DNA of 64,000 nt from Stictocephala bisonia (taxonomy: Eukaryota > Arthropoda > Insecta > Hemiptera > Membracidae). Every line of letters begins with the position of its first letter. Positions within the stretch are counted from its first letter, which is position 1. Positions 1-11,544 of the stretch are shown piece after piece. The notes under the pieces are model-generated. The model made no database searches, was not told the DNA's origin, and saw only the letters and a list, made by a program, of their open reading frames with translations. The position numbers and the translations under genes were made by a program. Location of the stretch: contig JAQJVL010001101.1 in assembly GCA_035578905.1 (NCBI GenBank), forward strand, positions 191,001-255,000. The letters run 5' to 3'.

Positions 1-534
1 CATAATGCAATATGGATAGCCACACGTAGTCAAAGGTTGGAGGAACGATACATTATCGAACACTGATGTCAGACGTGTGTTACATTCAACATTACAATCC
101 ACTTACGATCTATTACCTTTAAATCTTGTAAAGACTGTTCTTGTGCGTGATGTTATTTCAGTCATAATGCAATATGGATAGCCACACGTAGTCAAAGGTT
201 GGAGGAACGATACATTATCGAACACTGATGTCAGACGTGTGTTACATTCAACATTACAATCCACTTACGATCTATTACCTTTAAATCTTGTAAAGACTGT
301 TGTTGTGCGTGATGTTATTTCAGTCATAATGCAATATGGATAGCCACACGTAGTCAAAGGTTGGAGGAACGATACATTATCGAACACTGATGTCAGACGT
401 GTGTTACATTCAACATTACAATCCACTTACGATCTATTACCTTTAAATCTTGTAAAGACTGTTGTTGTGCGTGATGTTATTTCAGTCATAATGCAATATG
501 AATATCCACACGTAGTCAAAGGTTGGAGGAGCGA
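1..534 (+). repeat. 162 bp tandem repeat, three full copies plus a partial fourth
   Basis: Copies begin at 1, 163, 325 and 487 and are nearly identical; the array runs off the left edge. The period of 162 bp is exactly 54 codons, and one plus-strand frame is open across each unit except for a single TAG at the same place (for example within ggatagccac). In the last copy that site reads gaatatccac and the frame continues to a stop near 590. The last copy carries a few other substitutions. The encoded peptide (around DLLPLNLVKTVVVRDVI and YEYPHVVKGW) faintly recalls a HEAT-type helix pair, but I do not identify a family. It may be a duplicated exon or simply satellite DNA. Confidence 0.85.
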
Positions 535-1850
535 TACGTTTCTGGACTCTTACATATCAGTATATTTATATTTCGAGAAAAAAAGCCCCTAAATTCAAGG
601 GTATTTTTTAAGGTAATTTGTTTACTTACAGTGATTTTTCAGTTATTCGTTTTTTGCAGGATTCTATATTTAAAAATAATATATTTGATATGGTACATAG
701 TTTGTTATTTATTTTTAAATTTCTAATATAGTGGTTAAACTAAAACGTTTTATAAAATTCTAGGAGTATATTGCTTTTTAAAATACCTGACTAATTATTT
801 CCTCTTTTTTCTTAAAGAGTAATTATTTGTTAAGTTATCTTGTAGATACTGTATATTTTATTAACTAGGCATAAAATGTTATTTATTTCTATTGTTTTAG
901 AAAATATTTGACATCAATATCATCGGTCAAGATGTTATGATGAATTTCCCTGGTCTCTTTGTTTTGTTGGACCTTTTTTGTGGCATTGCAGTATCCGGTA
1001 AGCGGAAAGTCTAACTTTCTGACACTTAACTTTGATTCTCCTTCAGGCAAAAATGGAATTTTTATTAGTTTATTAACATTGTCATGGTTAGCTTTTTGCG
1101 TTTAATCAGAACCATTTTTAAGAGAATTTACTAAGAAGATATTACTACTGAGTTTTGCTGTGGGATAGAAAGATGTTTACCGTAATACCTTAGGTAAATC
1201 CCATATAACTTGGGAAAAAAAAGGGTAACTTAAATTCCCTCTTAGAACACATAAATACTCTCTAACATATTTTTATGTTTTTTTTTATTTTCAACTATAC
1301 TTTATAAATGTTTTTCAAGTTTTAATAAATTACGACTTTGACATTTGAATTACTACTTTGTATCCTCCAAGTGTAAAGCATAATTAACGATAAACCAGTT
1401 TTATTCAGGGAATGTTTTTCAATACATAATTTAGTGCAATACTTTAAGTTGTAGCTAAACTGCCACAAGATCTAGATCAGCTGACGGGTAATTAAGGTTC
1501 CAGCTGATAGTTCCCGAGGGTTAATCTGTCTTGTTTTTGTAGCTTAGATATTTTATTGCATCTTCAAGTTCAAGCAGGTAAAATTAGTTAAACCTTAGTT
1601 ACATGTTTATTTACAAATAGATATAGCATGTAATAATGTTTACATTTACATGGGACTACACTAGTGTTCCATTACTGGACCACAAAACAGCTGATGATGG
1701 AGACACAAAATGTAGCATTGGGTGAAAAATCTGTATATGAGTGTATAAAATCAATGGCAAAAGTAATAAAAGCATTAAGTAAAAATTAAAAGTATTCGGA
1801 ATACCTTTCACAGTAGAAACAAATTATCTGGTATACTACATTATACCTAG
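535..1850. other. AT-rich non-coding stretch
   Basis: The end of the 162 bp array gives way to AT-rich unique sequence. No long reading frame or recognisable element was seen. Confidence 0.5.
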
Positions 1851-1901
1851 GTATCTCCCTCTCTCCCTCCCTCCCTCCCTCCCTCCCTCCCTCCCTCCCT
1901 G
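1851..1901 (+). repeat. CTCC/CCCT microsatellite
   Basis: A run of about twelve tetranucleotides of the ccct type, pure polypyrimidine on the plus strand. Such mirror-symmetric homopurine/homopyrimidine tracts can form triplex DNA; that is general knowledge, not shown here. Confidence 0.95.
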
Positions 1902-2829
1902 AAGAACAAACAAGGAACGTATCCTCCTTTTACATGCATGTCCTGCTTTATACAGAAGTATTATTGGAAATAACTATGTAAGTTAAGGCAAACATTTGTT
2001 CAGTACTTTTATTTATAACAAAAATTCCTTTAAATAGTACAGACAGTAAATTTGCTACCTAAATTTACAATAATTGTTTGAGTGAAATAACAATCAATAA
2101 CATTTAAGATATAAACCTGTACATGCAAAATATGAAAATTGCAATATGATTTTCACAATGCTACATAGTATCAGCAAACGAATTATTCATGCCATTTATT
2201 AGTTTACAGTTTTATAAAACGTTTCCTTTTGGGCTCTTTCCAAGTGTCACTGAATAGCAATCTTAAGATAATGCATTTATTTAATTTTTTAGCTTGTTTA
2301 CTGATGTATAAATAATAACCATATTTTTAATAATGAAACACAACTAATAATAATATTGTTTTTACTATAATATATATACTAAAACAAAAGTTTGTTGTTA
2401 TTTTCAAATTATTATCTGGTTTACTTTACAAAATTACTAGTATCTTTATTATGATTATAATGTATTACAGTAAGTATATATTATTGTACTTAACTACAAT
2501 AGTATTTTTCTTGCAGTCAAATATCAGTAGAACAATTCTTAGACAATTGCATTGTTATCTTGTGTCAAGTTTGTGGAAGGTAATTTCTCAACCTCGAAAT
2601 ATTACATAGATAAGCAAAGCTGTCCCGAGGGACTACTTTAGCCCAAACTGGAGTTCTTACCGGAGCTAACTTAGTGCTACAAGAACGACTTAAATAGCTC
2701 CTATTGTTCTTACCTCTCTGTCTATTGAGGTAAAATTAAGTCCCAGGACATCTTTTCGGGTAAAAAGTACGATATTTCTTATCGAAGTGTATCGTTATAG
2801 CTTACAACTAAGTTAATTTTTAACAGTTC
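1902..2829. other. AT-rich non-coding stretch
   Basis: No gene seen. A more GC-rich patch at 2600-2760 (around tgtcccgagggactac) may be an old repeat, but no second copy was found in the window. Confidence 0.45.
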
Positions 2830-3310
2830 ATAATATACTCTTATTCTTATTCTTACATATGAGACGCCGACACAACGTTGTTGGTATTTTAAGGTGAATA
2901 TGAATGATTATATGAGTGTAGGATGAGTTTGGATGTGTGTAGTCTGGTTACTATCTGAGTTCAACTGTTCCTCAGAAAGGGCAATTTATTAATAGCCCAA
3001 CAGCCAGGGCAACTAAGGGACCTACAGCTTTACGTGGAATCCGAACCATGTAGTGCTGGTCTGATTTTCAGCTAATTGACAAGCCTGATACTCAGTTATC
3101 TCCCCCACACAACATCCGCACAATGATTACCACACAACATGGACACCCCAGACTTCTCTAGTAGTGTCCACGCCGATAGCAACCATTGAGCGGACGCCAT
3201 TTCGGTATTAAGAGGACCGAGCATCCAACATATCGCCTACAATCTCCCAAACACTTTGTCCCCAAGTAGCTAGGTTACAGCACTGTGCTATCAGTGCCGA
3301 TTTTTATATG
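2830..3310 (-). mobile_element. Dispersed SINE-like repeat, copy 1
   Basis: Related sequence occurs at 3545-4110 and 44790-45060. Shared blocks include ggaatccgaaccatgtagtg here against ggatccgaatctcgtagt near 44852, and caaccattgagcggacgcc here against caatcattgagtggatgc near 44942. Read on the minus strand, GGTTCGGATTCC (about 3041-3052) resembles a tRNA box B inside a plausible T-arm stem, so a tRNA-related SINE is possible. No clear box A was found. Edges are approximate. Confidence 0.5.
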
Positions 3311-3544
3311 GATATTTAAAAAGTTTGGCGTAGAGGGCTCAATGTAGAATTTACTTTTAACTAAAATATTAATCATATACGTCGTTGAGTTAACATTACA
3401 AACAATAATTTATAATTTAAGTCAGCTAGGGATGTTCTTTCTTTGTTATGAAAACGTTAAAATATAAAGTTATGTTTATTTACTATATTTTTTTTTTTTT
3501 CACGAAAATAATGTTTTTTGTTACTAAGAATACAATTTGGCCAT

Positions 3545-4110
3545 AAAAGTCATACAATATTATATTTATTCATGTATGAGTTTACAGTAAAATTCATTGT
3601 GTAGATTAAGGCAAATAGGAATAATAAAATGAACGTAGAATGAATTTGGATGACATATGTAGTCAGGCTATTATATATAGTTGTCTTATCCAGGAAAGGG
3701 TAACTTAATGCTTTACCAGGGAGCAAGGAGGGAACGCACCTACAGTTTACTGGAGAATCCTTGTCACGTGGTTTCCATTTATCAAGCTAAAGTCTCAGTT
3801 ATCAAGCTGGATTCACAGTTATCAAGCTAGAGTCACAGTTTTCGAGTTGGAGTTTCAGTTAGCAGGCTGTAGTCTCTTTTATTAAGCAGGAATATCAGTT
3901 AATAAGCTAGAGTTTCAGTTATGAAGGTAGATTCCAATTTGGTTGATATTATATCTCATCAGTGTTTAAACGGTATCATATTATATAATATTCAAGCTAG
4001 TCATATAGTCTCATTATTCAGTACGATCACTCTACACTTATCTAGTAGTGCCTATTATAATTAGCACTAAGTGATAAGCCTATCCAACGTAACAATACTA
4101 GATCTGAAAC
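3545..4110 (-). mobile_element. Dispersed SINE-like repeat, copy 2, with internal minisatellite
   Basis: It parallels copy 1: a shared start around gaatttggatgacatatgta, then cctacagtttactggagaatcc, and downstream ctagtagtgcc and cctatccaacgtaaca, matching tagtagtgtcc and gcatccaacat of copy 1. The middle is enlarged by a 21 bp tandem repeat that copy 1 lacks. The copy is more diverged than copy 1 and copy 3. Confidence 0.4.
3779..3930 (+). repeat. 21 bp minisatellite inside SINE-like copy 2
   Basis: About seven imperfect units close to tatcaagctagagtcacagt. Copy 1 of the host repeat has a single related unit (acaagcctgatactcagtta, about 3079-3098) at the equivalent place. The array therefore appears to have grown by local duplication after the host repeat dispersed. 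Confidence 0.75.
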
Positions 4111-4261
4111 CATCACAACCCATCATTCTCATAATGTTTTTAATCATATTTATAAGTCAGTCATTTGCAACATAAATAGATTTTGTAGACAGTTAAACTT
4201 TCAAACTGATGTTTACAGTTACTTTAACTATGCTAATCATTAAAAACAGGAAGACTTCATG

Positions 4262-4615
4262 TTTATATGCAAAATCCAGGCTCGAAATATTTCAAGGGGA
4301 AATGTTAGAAGGCCTAGAGTAAATAAAGATCTTTTTTTAGCACCAAAACTATACAATCATTTACCCATAGAATTGAAGCAAATTACGAGTATAGTGAAAT
4401 TTTCAAATGAATTATAAAATTTGTTACTTGATCAAAAAGATGTACAAAACATGTTTGATGTTATAGTTTAAATTTAACAAACTTTAGATAAAATAGTAAA
4501 AAGTAATTTTAAGAGTTGCCTTATATATTGTAGTATGTTCTTTTTTCATTATTAGTGTAAACTTGTAAACATAGAATTTTAGGTTATGATTAGGAATAAA
4601 ATAAATCTATTAATA
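4262..4615 (+). pseudogene. Non-LTR retrotransposon, C-terminal tail of ORF2 and 3' end
   Basis: The frame starting at 4262 encodes a peptide with RPRVNKDLFLAPKLYNHLP then IELKQITSIVKF before a TAA near 4415. This is the typical last segment of animal LINE ORF2 proteins, where a small basic stretch precedes a Y/FN-x-LP motif and a stop follows soon after. No reverse transcriptase core lies upstream, so the copy is 5'-truncated, as target-primed insertions usually are. AATAAA-like strings at 4593-4606 could be its polyadenylation region. Assignment rests on motif memory alone; clade not determined. Confidence 0.5.
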
Positions 4616-4619
4616 GTAA

Positions 4620-6180
4620 CACTATTTTGTTAAGTTGATTTTTTAAGGGGAATATTGTGTTTCGTTTGTATTAGAATAAGGATTGCCAAATGCCTCAGGA
4701 GCCACGTTATCAGTAGAAGCAACATAAAGGCTGATAATTAGTGACAGGCATAGTGGACACCAGCCATCAATACTGGAACAGATGGCGGTATTTATTTCCA
4801 TAGAAACTGTATGATTGGTTTGTAAAAGTGAGGAAATATATTCATTTTTTCATTCATATATTGCCACTTTCAACCAGCCATTAAATTATTTAGCTGAAAA
4901 TAAATCGCAAGTTATTTTAATAATTTTAGAGACTGTAACATTTCCTAAGACAAACCAAATACAACGAAACTATTCCCTATTATTAACTTATTTTTGAGAC
5001 AATGCCAAGGAGTCCGTATTTTTTATTACATCAACCAGATCATAAAAATTATATCATTCGAATAACTAATTTAATACGTTAAGAAAATATTTAGTTTCTC
5101 AAGATCAGTTAAATCATATCTCCATAATTAAGTGAACGTTCAGAATTACGTAAATTTCGTTTTCCTTTTTGAGAACTATCTTTAGTACAATATATAAATA
5201 AAGATTTCTCGGAAAATATTTAAAATATAATAGTTTAGGGAAACATCTTTATAGAGGCGAAATAAGAGGAAATTTCCCCCTTCTTACATTTAACCTCATT
5301 CTCAATTATTGTATAGACTAAAGCACGTAATTAATATTAATGTTGTTACACTTTATATATTGTGTGTATGGTATCTTTAAAAAAAAGTAAGTTTATTAGT
5401 GTTCGTTTATATCCACGTTTAAACACATTTTTCAAAATAAACTAATAAACAAAGGATTAACACTGAAGATAGTTCAAAGTATGGAGGACGAAATTAAATC
5501 AAAATATTTATTAAAACTTAAAATAACTGTACGTATCTAATAACTTAAAAAGATATTTACCACTAAGTCAATTTCTGAACGACTAAAACAAAATTTTACT
5601 AACCTTCACTAAAGAACAAAATCTTACTAATCTAAAATAGGAAAGTACCAGGACAAGGTAACCTAATCTACAGTAAGTGTTTTGATTATAAGTACAAACC
5701 TGCTGATAAGTACAAACTTAGCAGGGTCAATATTTATATGTGTTATTATTATATTCTATTTTAAATGATAGGATTCAACTTGTCAATCAGCTGGTGTTTT
5801 TCGATCATATACAGTTTATGAGTATAGGCAAAATATCAAAAAATTTCTCCGGCAAAAATAATTAACCTTGTCAGTTGAGTCTGCATTTTGTTCCAAATTA
5901 TATACTGTATCTTCAGATTTTTCAACTGACAGGTGTATTTAAATTCTCGCCTTCAATTGACTAATGGCAAGATGTGTTTCCAGTGTTTGAAGGCGAGGGC
6001 CTCGTGTACTCATGGCTGCGAGGAGTTTGTAGTCTACATAATTAAGTACGGAGTGTTAGTCTACTATTACCGTATCCCTCACAGGACCCTTTGCGACATA
6101 AGATATTATGTTAAAAGTGCTTTAATTCTAAAAGATACAAATTTTAAACTTGTATAAAGTTATAAGTTATATTAATGATA
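4620..6180. other. AT-rich non-coding stretch
   Basis: No convincing gene. A block at 4740-4795 (gtggacaccagccatcaata and onward) weakly resembles part of the SINE-like repeat at 3150-3220. A 74-codon reading frame at 5933-6157 has no recognisable family and is probably chance. Confidence 0.45.
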
Positions 6181-6189
6181 ATAAAAATG

Positions 6190-7368
6190 TACGTTTATTA
6201 GTGGACGGGTGGGTCAATATCACTGTACGTGTATAGGTGGGGGTGATTGGGTCAATACCACTGTACGTGTATGGTTAGGTGGGTGAGTGTGTCATACCTC
6301 TGAATGTTGCTACCCACTCTCGTGGGCCCATCGAAGGTGAGTGCGAAGGCACCGTACTCTGGAGGACACAGAACAAAAACACAAGTTGAAAGGAAAAATA
6401 TATTGTTCATTATATAAAATATTAAAAAGCATAAAAAATGTATTAAGTGACATAGAAAACTTTGTTTTAATGTTTTCAGACAAAACACGTAACTTTTCAC
6501 GTTAACCGCTTGTGGTAAGTAAGCAACATTTCTATAAATAATAAACAATATTTAGTCGTAGCTTGTGTTTTTTGTTCTCTGGCCTCAAGAGTCCAGTGCC
6601 TTCGCATCCACCCTCGATGGGCCCAGTTTTGATTGTACGAGGGTAGTTTATAAATGGTAGCAGAGCGTGGTTAAACCTTTTGGAGAACGTTACTACTACC
6701 ACACACGCACACACGCACGCATACAGTAGGTCATACCTCTGAATGTGTATGGGTGGGTCGGTCAATACCACTGTACGTGTATGGGTGGGTGAGTGGGTCG
6801 TACCTCTGAATGTGTATGGGTGGGTCAGTTAATACTACAGTACGTGTATGGGTGTGTGAGTAGGTCATACCTCTGAATGTGTATGGGTGGGTAGGTCGAT
6901 ACCACAGCGCGTGTATGAGTGGGTGAGTAGGTCATACCTCTGAATGTGTATGGATGGGTCAGTCAATACCACAGTACGTGTATGGGTGGGTGAGTAGATC
7001 ATACCTCTGAATGTGTATGGGTGGGTCGGTCAATACCACAGTACGTGTATGGATGGGTGAGTGGGTCATACCTCTGAATGTGCATGGGTGGGTCGATCAA
7101 TACTACAGTACGTGTAAGGGTGGGTGAGTGGGTCATACCACTGAATGTGCATGGGTGGGTCGGTCAATACTACAGTACGTGTATGGGTGGGTGAGTGGGT
7201 CATACCTTTGAATATGTGTGGGTGGTTCGGTCAATACCACAGTGCGTGAATGGGTGGGTGAGTAGGTCATACCTCTGAATGTGTATGGGTGAGTGAGTAA
7301 ATTCCACAGTACGTGTATGGGTGAGTGAGTGGATCTTCTCTGAATGTGTATGGGTGGGACGGTCAAAA
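6190..7368 (-). repeat. 67 bp minisatellite of the shared-core family, interrupted
   Basis: About nine units of 67 bp between 6725 and 7360, plus a fragment at 6190-6305. Each unit has two halves, one containing tacgtgtatgggtgggtgag and the other gaatgtgtatgggtgggtc. The minus strand carries the CATACACGTAC..TGGTATTGAC core seen at 9240, 16190, 50020, 52828 and 57755. A non-repeat segment with terminal inverted repeats (6309-6661) sits in the gap. Confidence 0.9.
6309..6661. mobile_element. MITE-like element with about 80 bp inverted ends
   Basis: The left end runs gctaccc...cgtgggcccatcgaaggt...gcgaaggcac...agaacaaaaacacaag. The right end, read on the minus strand, gives gctacc...ctgggcccatcgagggtg...gcgaaggcac...agaacaaaaaacacaag. 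The similarity extends for about 80 bp with small indels, and both termini are GCTACC. The interior is AT-rich and non-coding. No clear target-site duplication was found, partly because the flank is repetitive. A non-autonomous DNA transposon is the likely identity; superfamily unknown. Confidence 0.65.
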
Positions 7369-7373
7369 CCACT

Positions 7374-7574
7374 GGAACATCCTAGTTGCGCCACAAATAT
7401 ACCTGAGGTGTCACAAAAACACCTAGTTGCGCCTCATACCCAAAACTGGCTGGAAGAGAACATCTTAGTTACGCCCCAGCGGCAAGGCTCTGTGATTTGC
7501 CTTCCAGGTAAACGAAAGCTCTGCACCGTGATGCTATCACACAAGAATGTTCTATTAGTTCATTTTATCTGACA
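7374..7574. repeat. Short unique segment with a triple 41 bp spaced motif
   Basis: The motif tagttgcgcc (or tagttacgcc) recurs at about 7383, 7424 and 7466, a spacing of about 41 bp, each preceded by aacatc or aacacc. A frame of 83 codons crosses it on the plus strand but has no recognisable family. Confidence 0.4.
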
Positions 7575-7784
7575 ATTAAGTAAACGTTTTTTATAAAGGT
7601 ATTTTGTTATTTATTTATTCATTTTAAGGCTATGTAGATTATTTTAATAAAGAATGGCAGTATCCAAATGTTTTGAGATTTAGATTGACATACTTAGAAA
7701 GTACAAAACAAATACTATTATAATTCATTCATTATGTTGTTTTCCAAAAGCACTATTCCACAACTATAGTGTATAGTACTGCGT

Positions 7785-7910
7785 AGGTATGGGTGGGTCG
7801 GTCAATACACATACAGTGGATGTGTGTGGTTGATGGGTTAAAAAAACTGTACGTAAATTGATGGGTGGGTCAATATTATTGTACGTATAAGGGTTGGTGA
7901 GTAGGTCAAT
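7785..7910 (-). repeat. Degenerate fragment of the shared-core minisatellite
   Basis: About three decayed units (gtatgggtgggtcggtcaat, then gatgggtgggtcaatatt and aagggttggtgagtaggtca). They are separated from the 67 bp array by about 400 bp of unique sequence. Confidence 0.7.
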
Positions 7911-9200
7911 ATTAAAAAAGACCATGTACTACGGGGTAGTAATTAAAACAGCGTTTTTGATCAATTAAATAGGTCTAAATGGTTAAATTAAATGTTTTTA
8001 ATAATGTTAACTTTTTATTTTTTTAGTTGGAGGACAAAAGCTAAATTTTTCACATTTAATACAAACTAAAGCAAGACTTGTTATCCTAAAACAGATTCTA
8101 CAATAAATTGACTATATAAGTTTTGGGACTATTAAAACAGTTCAAACAATTCATTTTTTTTTATTTTAGATGAAAATTTCTCATTTATATAAAAATAGTA
8201 ACTTTTGAAAAATTTTTTTTAAATTTTTGACAAATTCTCAAAATTTAATTTTATTTAATGTTTTAAAATTAGATCAAATTTTTATGTTTAAAAGGCACAA
8301 TAATAAAAGTGTTATTCCATACAACTAAATCATTAGGCTGACCAAGAGTATTAATTAATTTCTAATGTAACAATCCTAATATTAAACCATTTTAAAACTT
8401 TTTAGTACATTTTACATGTTGTTAACATTTGGAATTCAGTTTAAAACGAATTTATATAATAACAAAGACAAACACCCAACGAAAACCAACAAAGTAAAAC
8501 ATTTCCATCTCTTGGTTTTTTTCCATTAAAAAGACCCCCATTTCAATGCCTCACACACATAAAAAACTGTTGACTTATGTTGTATCAACACCTGGTTGAT
8601 GTCTCTAGAAGTCTAGGTGCGAAAACTACTTAATGCTCATGAAATATTCTAGATGTATTGAGGGATTCCTCGTAGTACTTTTATTATCCACTCGTCCTTG
8701 TGATGATTAAGCTGGTGTTCAAAAATATTTACATAAGGGGTAATTAACCCTTATGTAAAGAGGGTAAAACTATTTACAGAAAGAGTACATTAACAAACTA
8801 TATCTGTTAGTGTATCCATTTTTGTTATCATAAACATAACTGGCATACAGTTTCATAACTATTTCAAATTATATATATTAAAATGGGGTTATTAAAATCC
8901 AAGATAAAAAAGCATGTATTCTGACAGTAAATATGTTTAAGTATTCAAGTGTGCGTAAATGTGTGTGTGCACGCGCGCGTGATTGCGTGTACTTTCGTAT
9001 TATAACGCTTATTCACTATACATATTCATTAAACCTTTGTTAGGATGTTATGAATAGACTATACCTCAGTTATCATGGATGAACTGAGCAGTCCTACGAT
9101 GCCCCTGATGCCCCTTTATAAGGCCTAGACTAATGACATAAGTGCTTATCTCTGATAACCCACACACGGGTGAGTTTTTTAAGCACCTAAGTGAGACCTT
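7911..9200. other. AT-rich non-coding stretch with a small palindrome
   Basis: No gene seen. A near-perfect inverted repeat at about 8728-8759 (arms tttacataaggg and cccttatgtaaa around gtaattaa) could form a short hairpin. An alternating tgtgtgcacgcgcgcgtg tract lies at about 8958-8985. Confidence 0.5.
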
Positions 9201-9210
9201 GAAATACCTT

Positions 9211-9525
9211 TCTCATGTGGTAAGTTTGCTGAATATAAGATTGGTAACACCCTCCCCATACACCTACAGTGATATTGACCCACCCGCCCATCCATACACG
9301 TCCGTGGTAAGTCCATCTCATGTGGTAAGTTTGCTGAATATAAGATTGGTAACACCCTCCCCATACACCTACAGTGATATTGACCCACCCACCCACCGAT
9401 ACATGTACAGTGGTATTGACCCACCCATACACGTACAGTGGTATTGACCCACGCGCCCATCCATACACGCACAGTGCTACTGAAAGTACACGCCCACCCA
9501 TACACGCACAGTGCTACTGAAATGT
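9211..9525 (+). repeat. 105 bp tandem duplication joined to a shared-core minisatellite
   Basis: The block starting tctcatgtggtaagtttgct at 9211 is repeated at 9316, giving a 105 bp unit. Each ends in minisatellite-like DNA, which continues to 9525 with units such as ccatacacgtacagtggtat. Because core units sit at both edges of the duplicated block, unequal recombination between them is a simple explanation. Confidence 0.85.
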
Positions 9526-10045
9526 GAAAGCAGGATGTGAAAGCACCTAATTGAGTACTGCTTTTCTGACCATTGCACTAGACGTACACCATTAAAAGTA
9601 CGTTGTCTGGGTGTTCCGTGTGAATGTTAAGTGTTATTGTCTTCATCGTCCAAGTTAATTTAATAAAATTTAATAATATTTCGTAAAAATGGTTCACGAT
9701 CTACTAGAGTATTTTTTTACTAATAAAGTTACAAGTATATTGTTTAAATTTATAAACTAATTAATTTTTGTATTCCTAAAACAAATAAGTTTATTGTGTA
9801 TTATTGTTTAATATATTTAAAATTGATCTTCATAACTGATGTAGGAAACAACCTATTAACTTATGTTAATTAAAGGGGAAAATATTATTTTGTTTTTACG
9901 TGCCACTCATTGTAGTAGGATCATTCCATAAAACATCATATTTTGTTTGCACTAAACTAAAAAATCAACTGTAAATATTGCTTCAAACAATAACTATATT
10001 TAGTCTGAAGCTATTCAGTCGTGTCAAATACAGTGACAGTTGAGC
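9526..10045. other. AT-rich non-coding stretch
   Basis: Nothing recognisable was seen. Confidence 0.45.
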
Positions 10046-10716
10046 GAACTATCTGAACCCTTTGACTGACTATATACAAGCCATCACCGATCTATCTGAA
10101 CCCTTTGACTGACTATATACAAGCCATCACCGATCTATCTGAACCCTTTGACTGACTATATACAAGCCATCACCGATCTATCTGAACCCTTTGACTGACT
10201 ATATACAAGCCATCACCGATCTATCTGAACCCTTTGACTGACTATATACAAGCCATCACCGATCTATCTGAACCCTTTGACTGACTATATACAAGCCATC
10301 ACCGATCTATCTGAACCCTTTGACTGACTATATACAAGCCATCAGCCTATATACAAGCCATCACCGATCTATCTGAACCCTTTGACTGACTATATACAAG
10401 CCATCACCGATCTATCTGAACCCTTTGACTGACTATATACAAGCCATCACCGATCTATCTGAACCCTTTGACTGACTATATACAAGCCATCACCGAACCG
10501 ATCTATCTGAACCCTTTGACTGACTATATACAAGCCATCACCGATCTATCTGAACCCTTTGACTGACTATATACAAGCCATCACCGATCTATCTGAACCC
10601 TTTGACTGACTATATACAAGCCATCACCGATCTATCTGAACCCTTTGACTGACTATATACAAGCCATCACCGATCTATCTGAACCCTTTGACTGACTATA
10701 TACAAGCCATCACCGA
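10046..10716 (+). repeat. 43 bp minisatellite, about 15 copies
   Basis: The unit contains gatctatctgaaccctttga followed by ctgactatatacaagccatc. The copies are almost identical throughout, which points to recent expansion. Two irregular joints, near 10340 and 10496, show a partial unit and a short duplication (ccgaaccgat), as expected from slippage or unequal exchange. Confidence 0.97.
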
Positions 10717-11544
10717 TCCAGATTTGTTGTAACGAGCTCTGCTATGGGTCAGCCATGAATAACAGCAGAGCAACATCATTAGGCAGCTGGATTAAACTTT
10801 AAATTAGGTCGTTATGAAGGTATATCCTTACGGCAGTGTGTGGGACTTTGTATGGCTCTCGCCCCTCTATCCTATACACTAACTGGTCCTCCTTCACTTT
10901 ACTCCTCCCACTTCCCCTACTATCTACCCTGAACATGAACATGGAAATTTACATCCCACTCAACTAGTCTTAGCACGAACCTGACTGTAAAGTTCCCTCC
11001 ACCCGCATCGTATATTGAAAGGCCTGGTTTATGAAACTTTATCATAGTGGGAGTATTCCTATAGTTTTATAAAGTTGAATATATCTCAAAATAACATTTG
11101 TATTTAGGTAAGATCAAGTCAGGAATCGTTATTATTTATGAAACATGTGTTCTATAGATTTTATTATCAAGATAAGGCCCTAAGAACATCAACTGAACTG
11201 ATTGTTAGTAATTAATCAACCCAGCCTCCTCTTTCCTTTCTATCTTAACTTTATATTCCTGACTCATAAAAATAAAACCTCCAGGTAAAGGAAAGAAGAT
11301 ATATAATGTTCAATGGAATATTTAAAATCACAACTTTTGTCAAATAATATTTTAAGATAACCCCTTACTTCTGAGTAAAACTAGCCCTCGTGAAATAGTG
11401 ATGATTAGAGTTTTACAGCAAAGATTTATTTATAACTTGCTAGCTGTCTACTTAACACTGTTTTTTTTTTTTTTTTTTTATTGTTTGCCGACATATCCGC
11501 GCTAAGAATCCGTCAAGTAGTATATTAGATAGGTAGGTGGCCTG
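10717..11544. other. Non-coding stretch with poly(T)
   Basis: Mixed-composition sequence without a gene. A T run of about 19 bases at 11461-11479 may be the tail of an inserted reverse transcript on the minus strand, but no body or target-site duplication was recognised. Confidence 0.4.

Noticed and set aside
5933..6157. 74-codon frame with four cysteines
   Set aside because: No recognisable domain, no splice or promoter support, and a length expected by chance.
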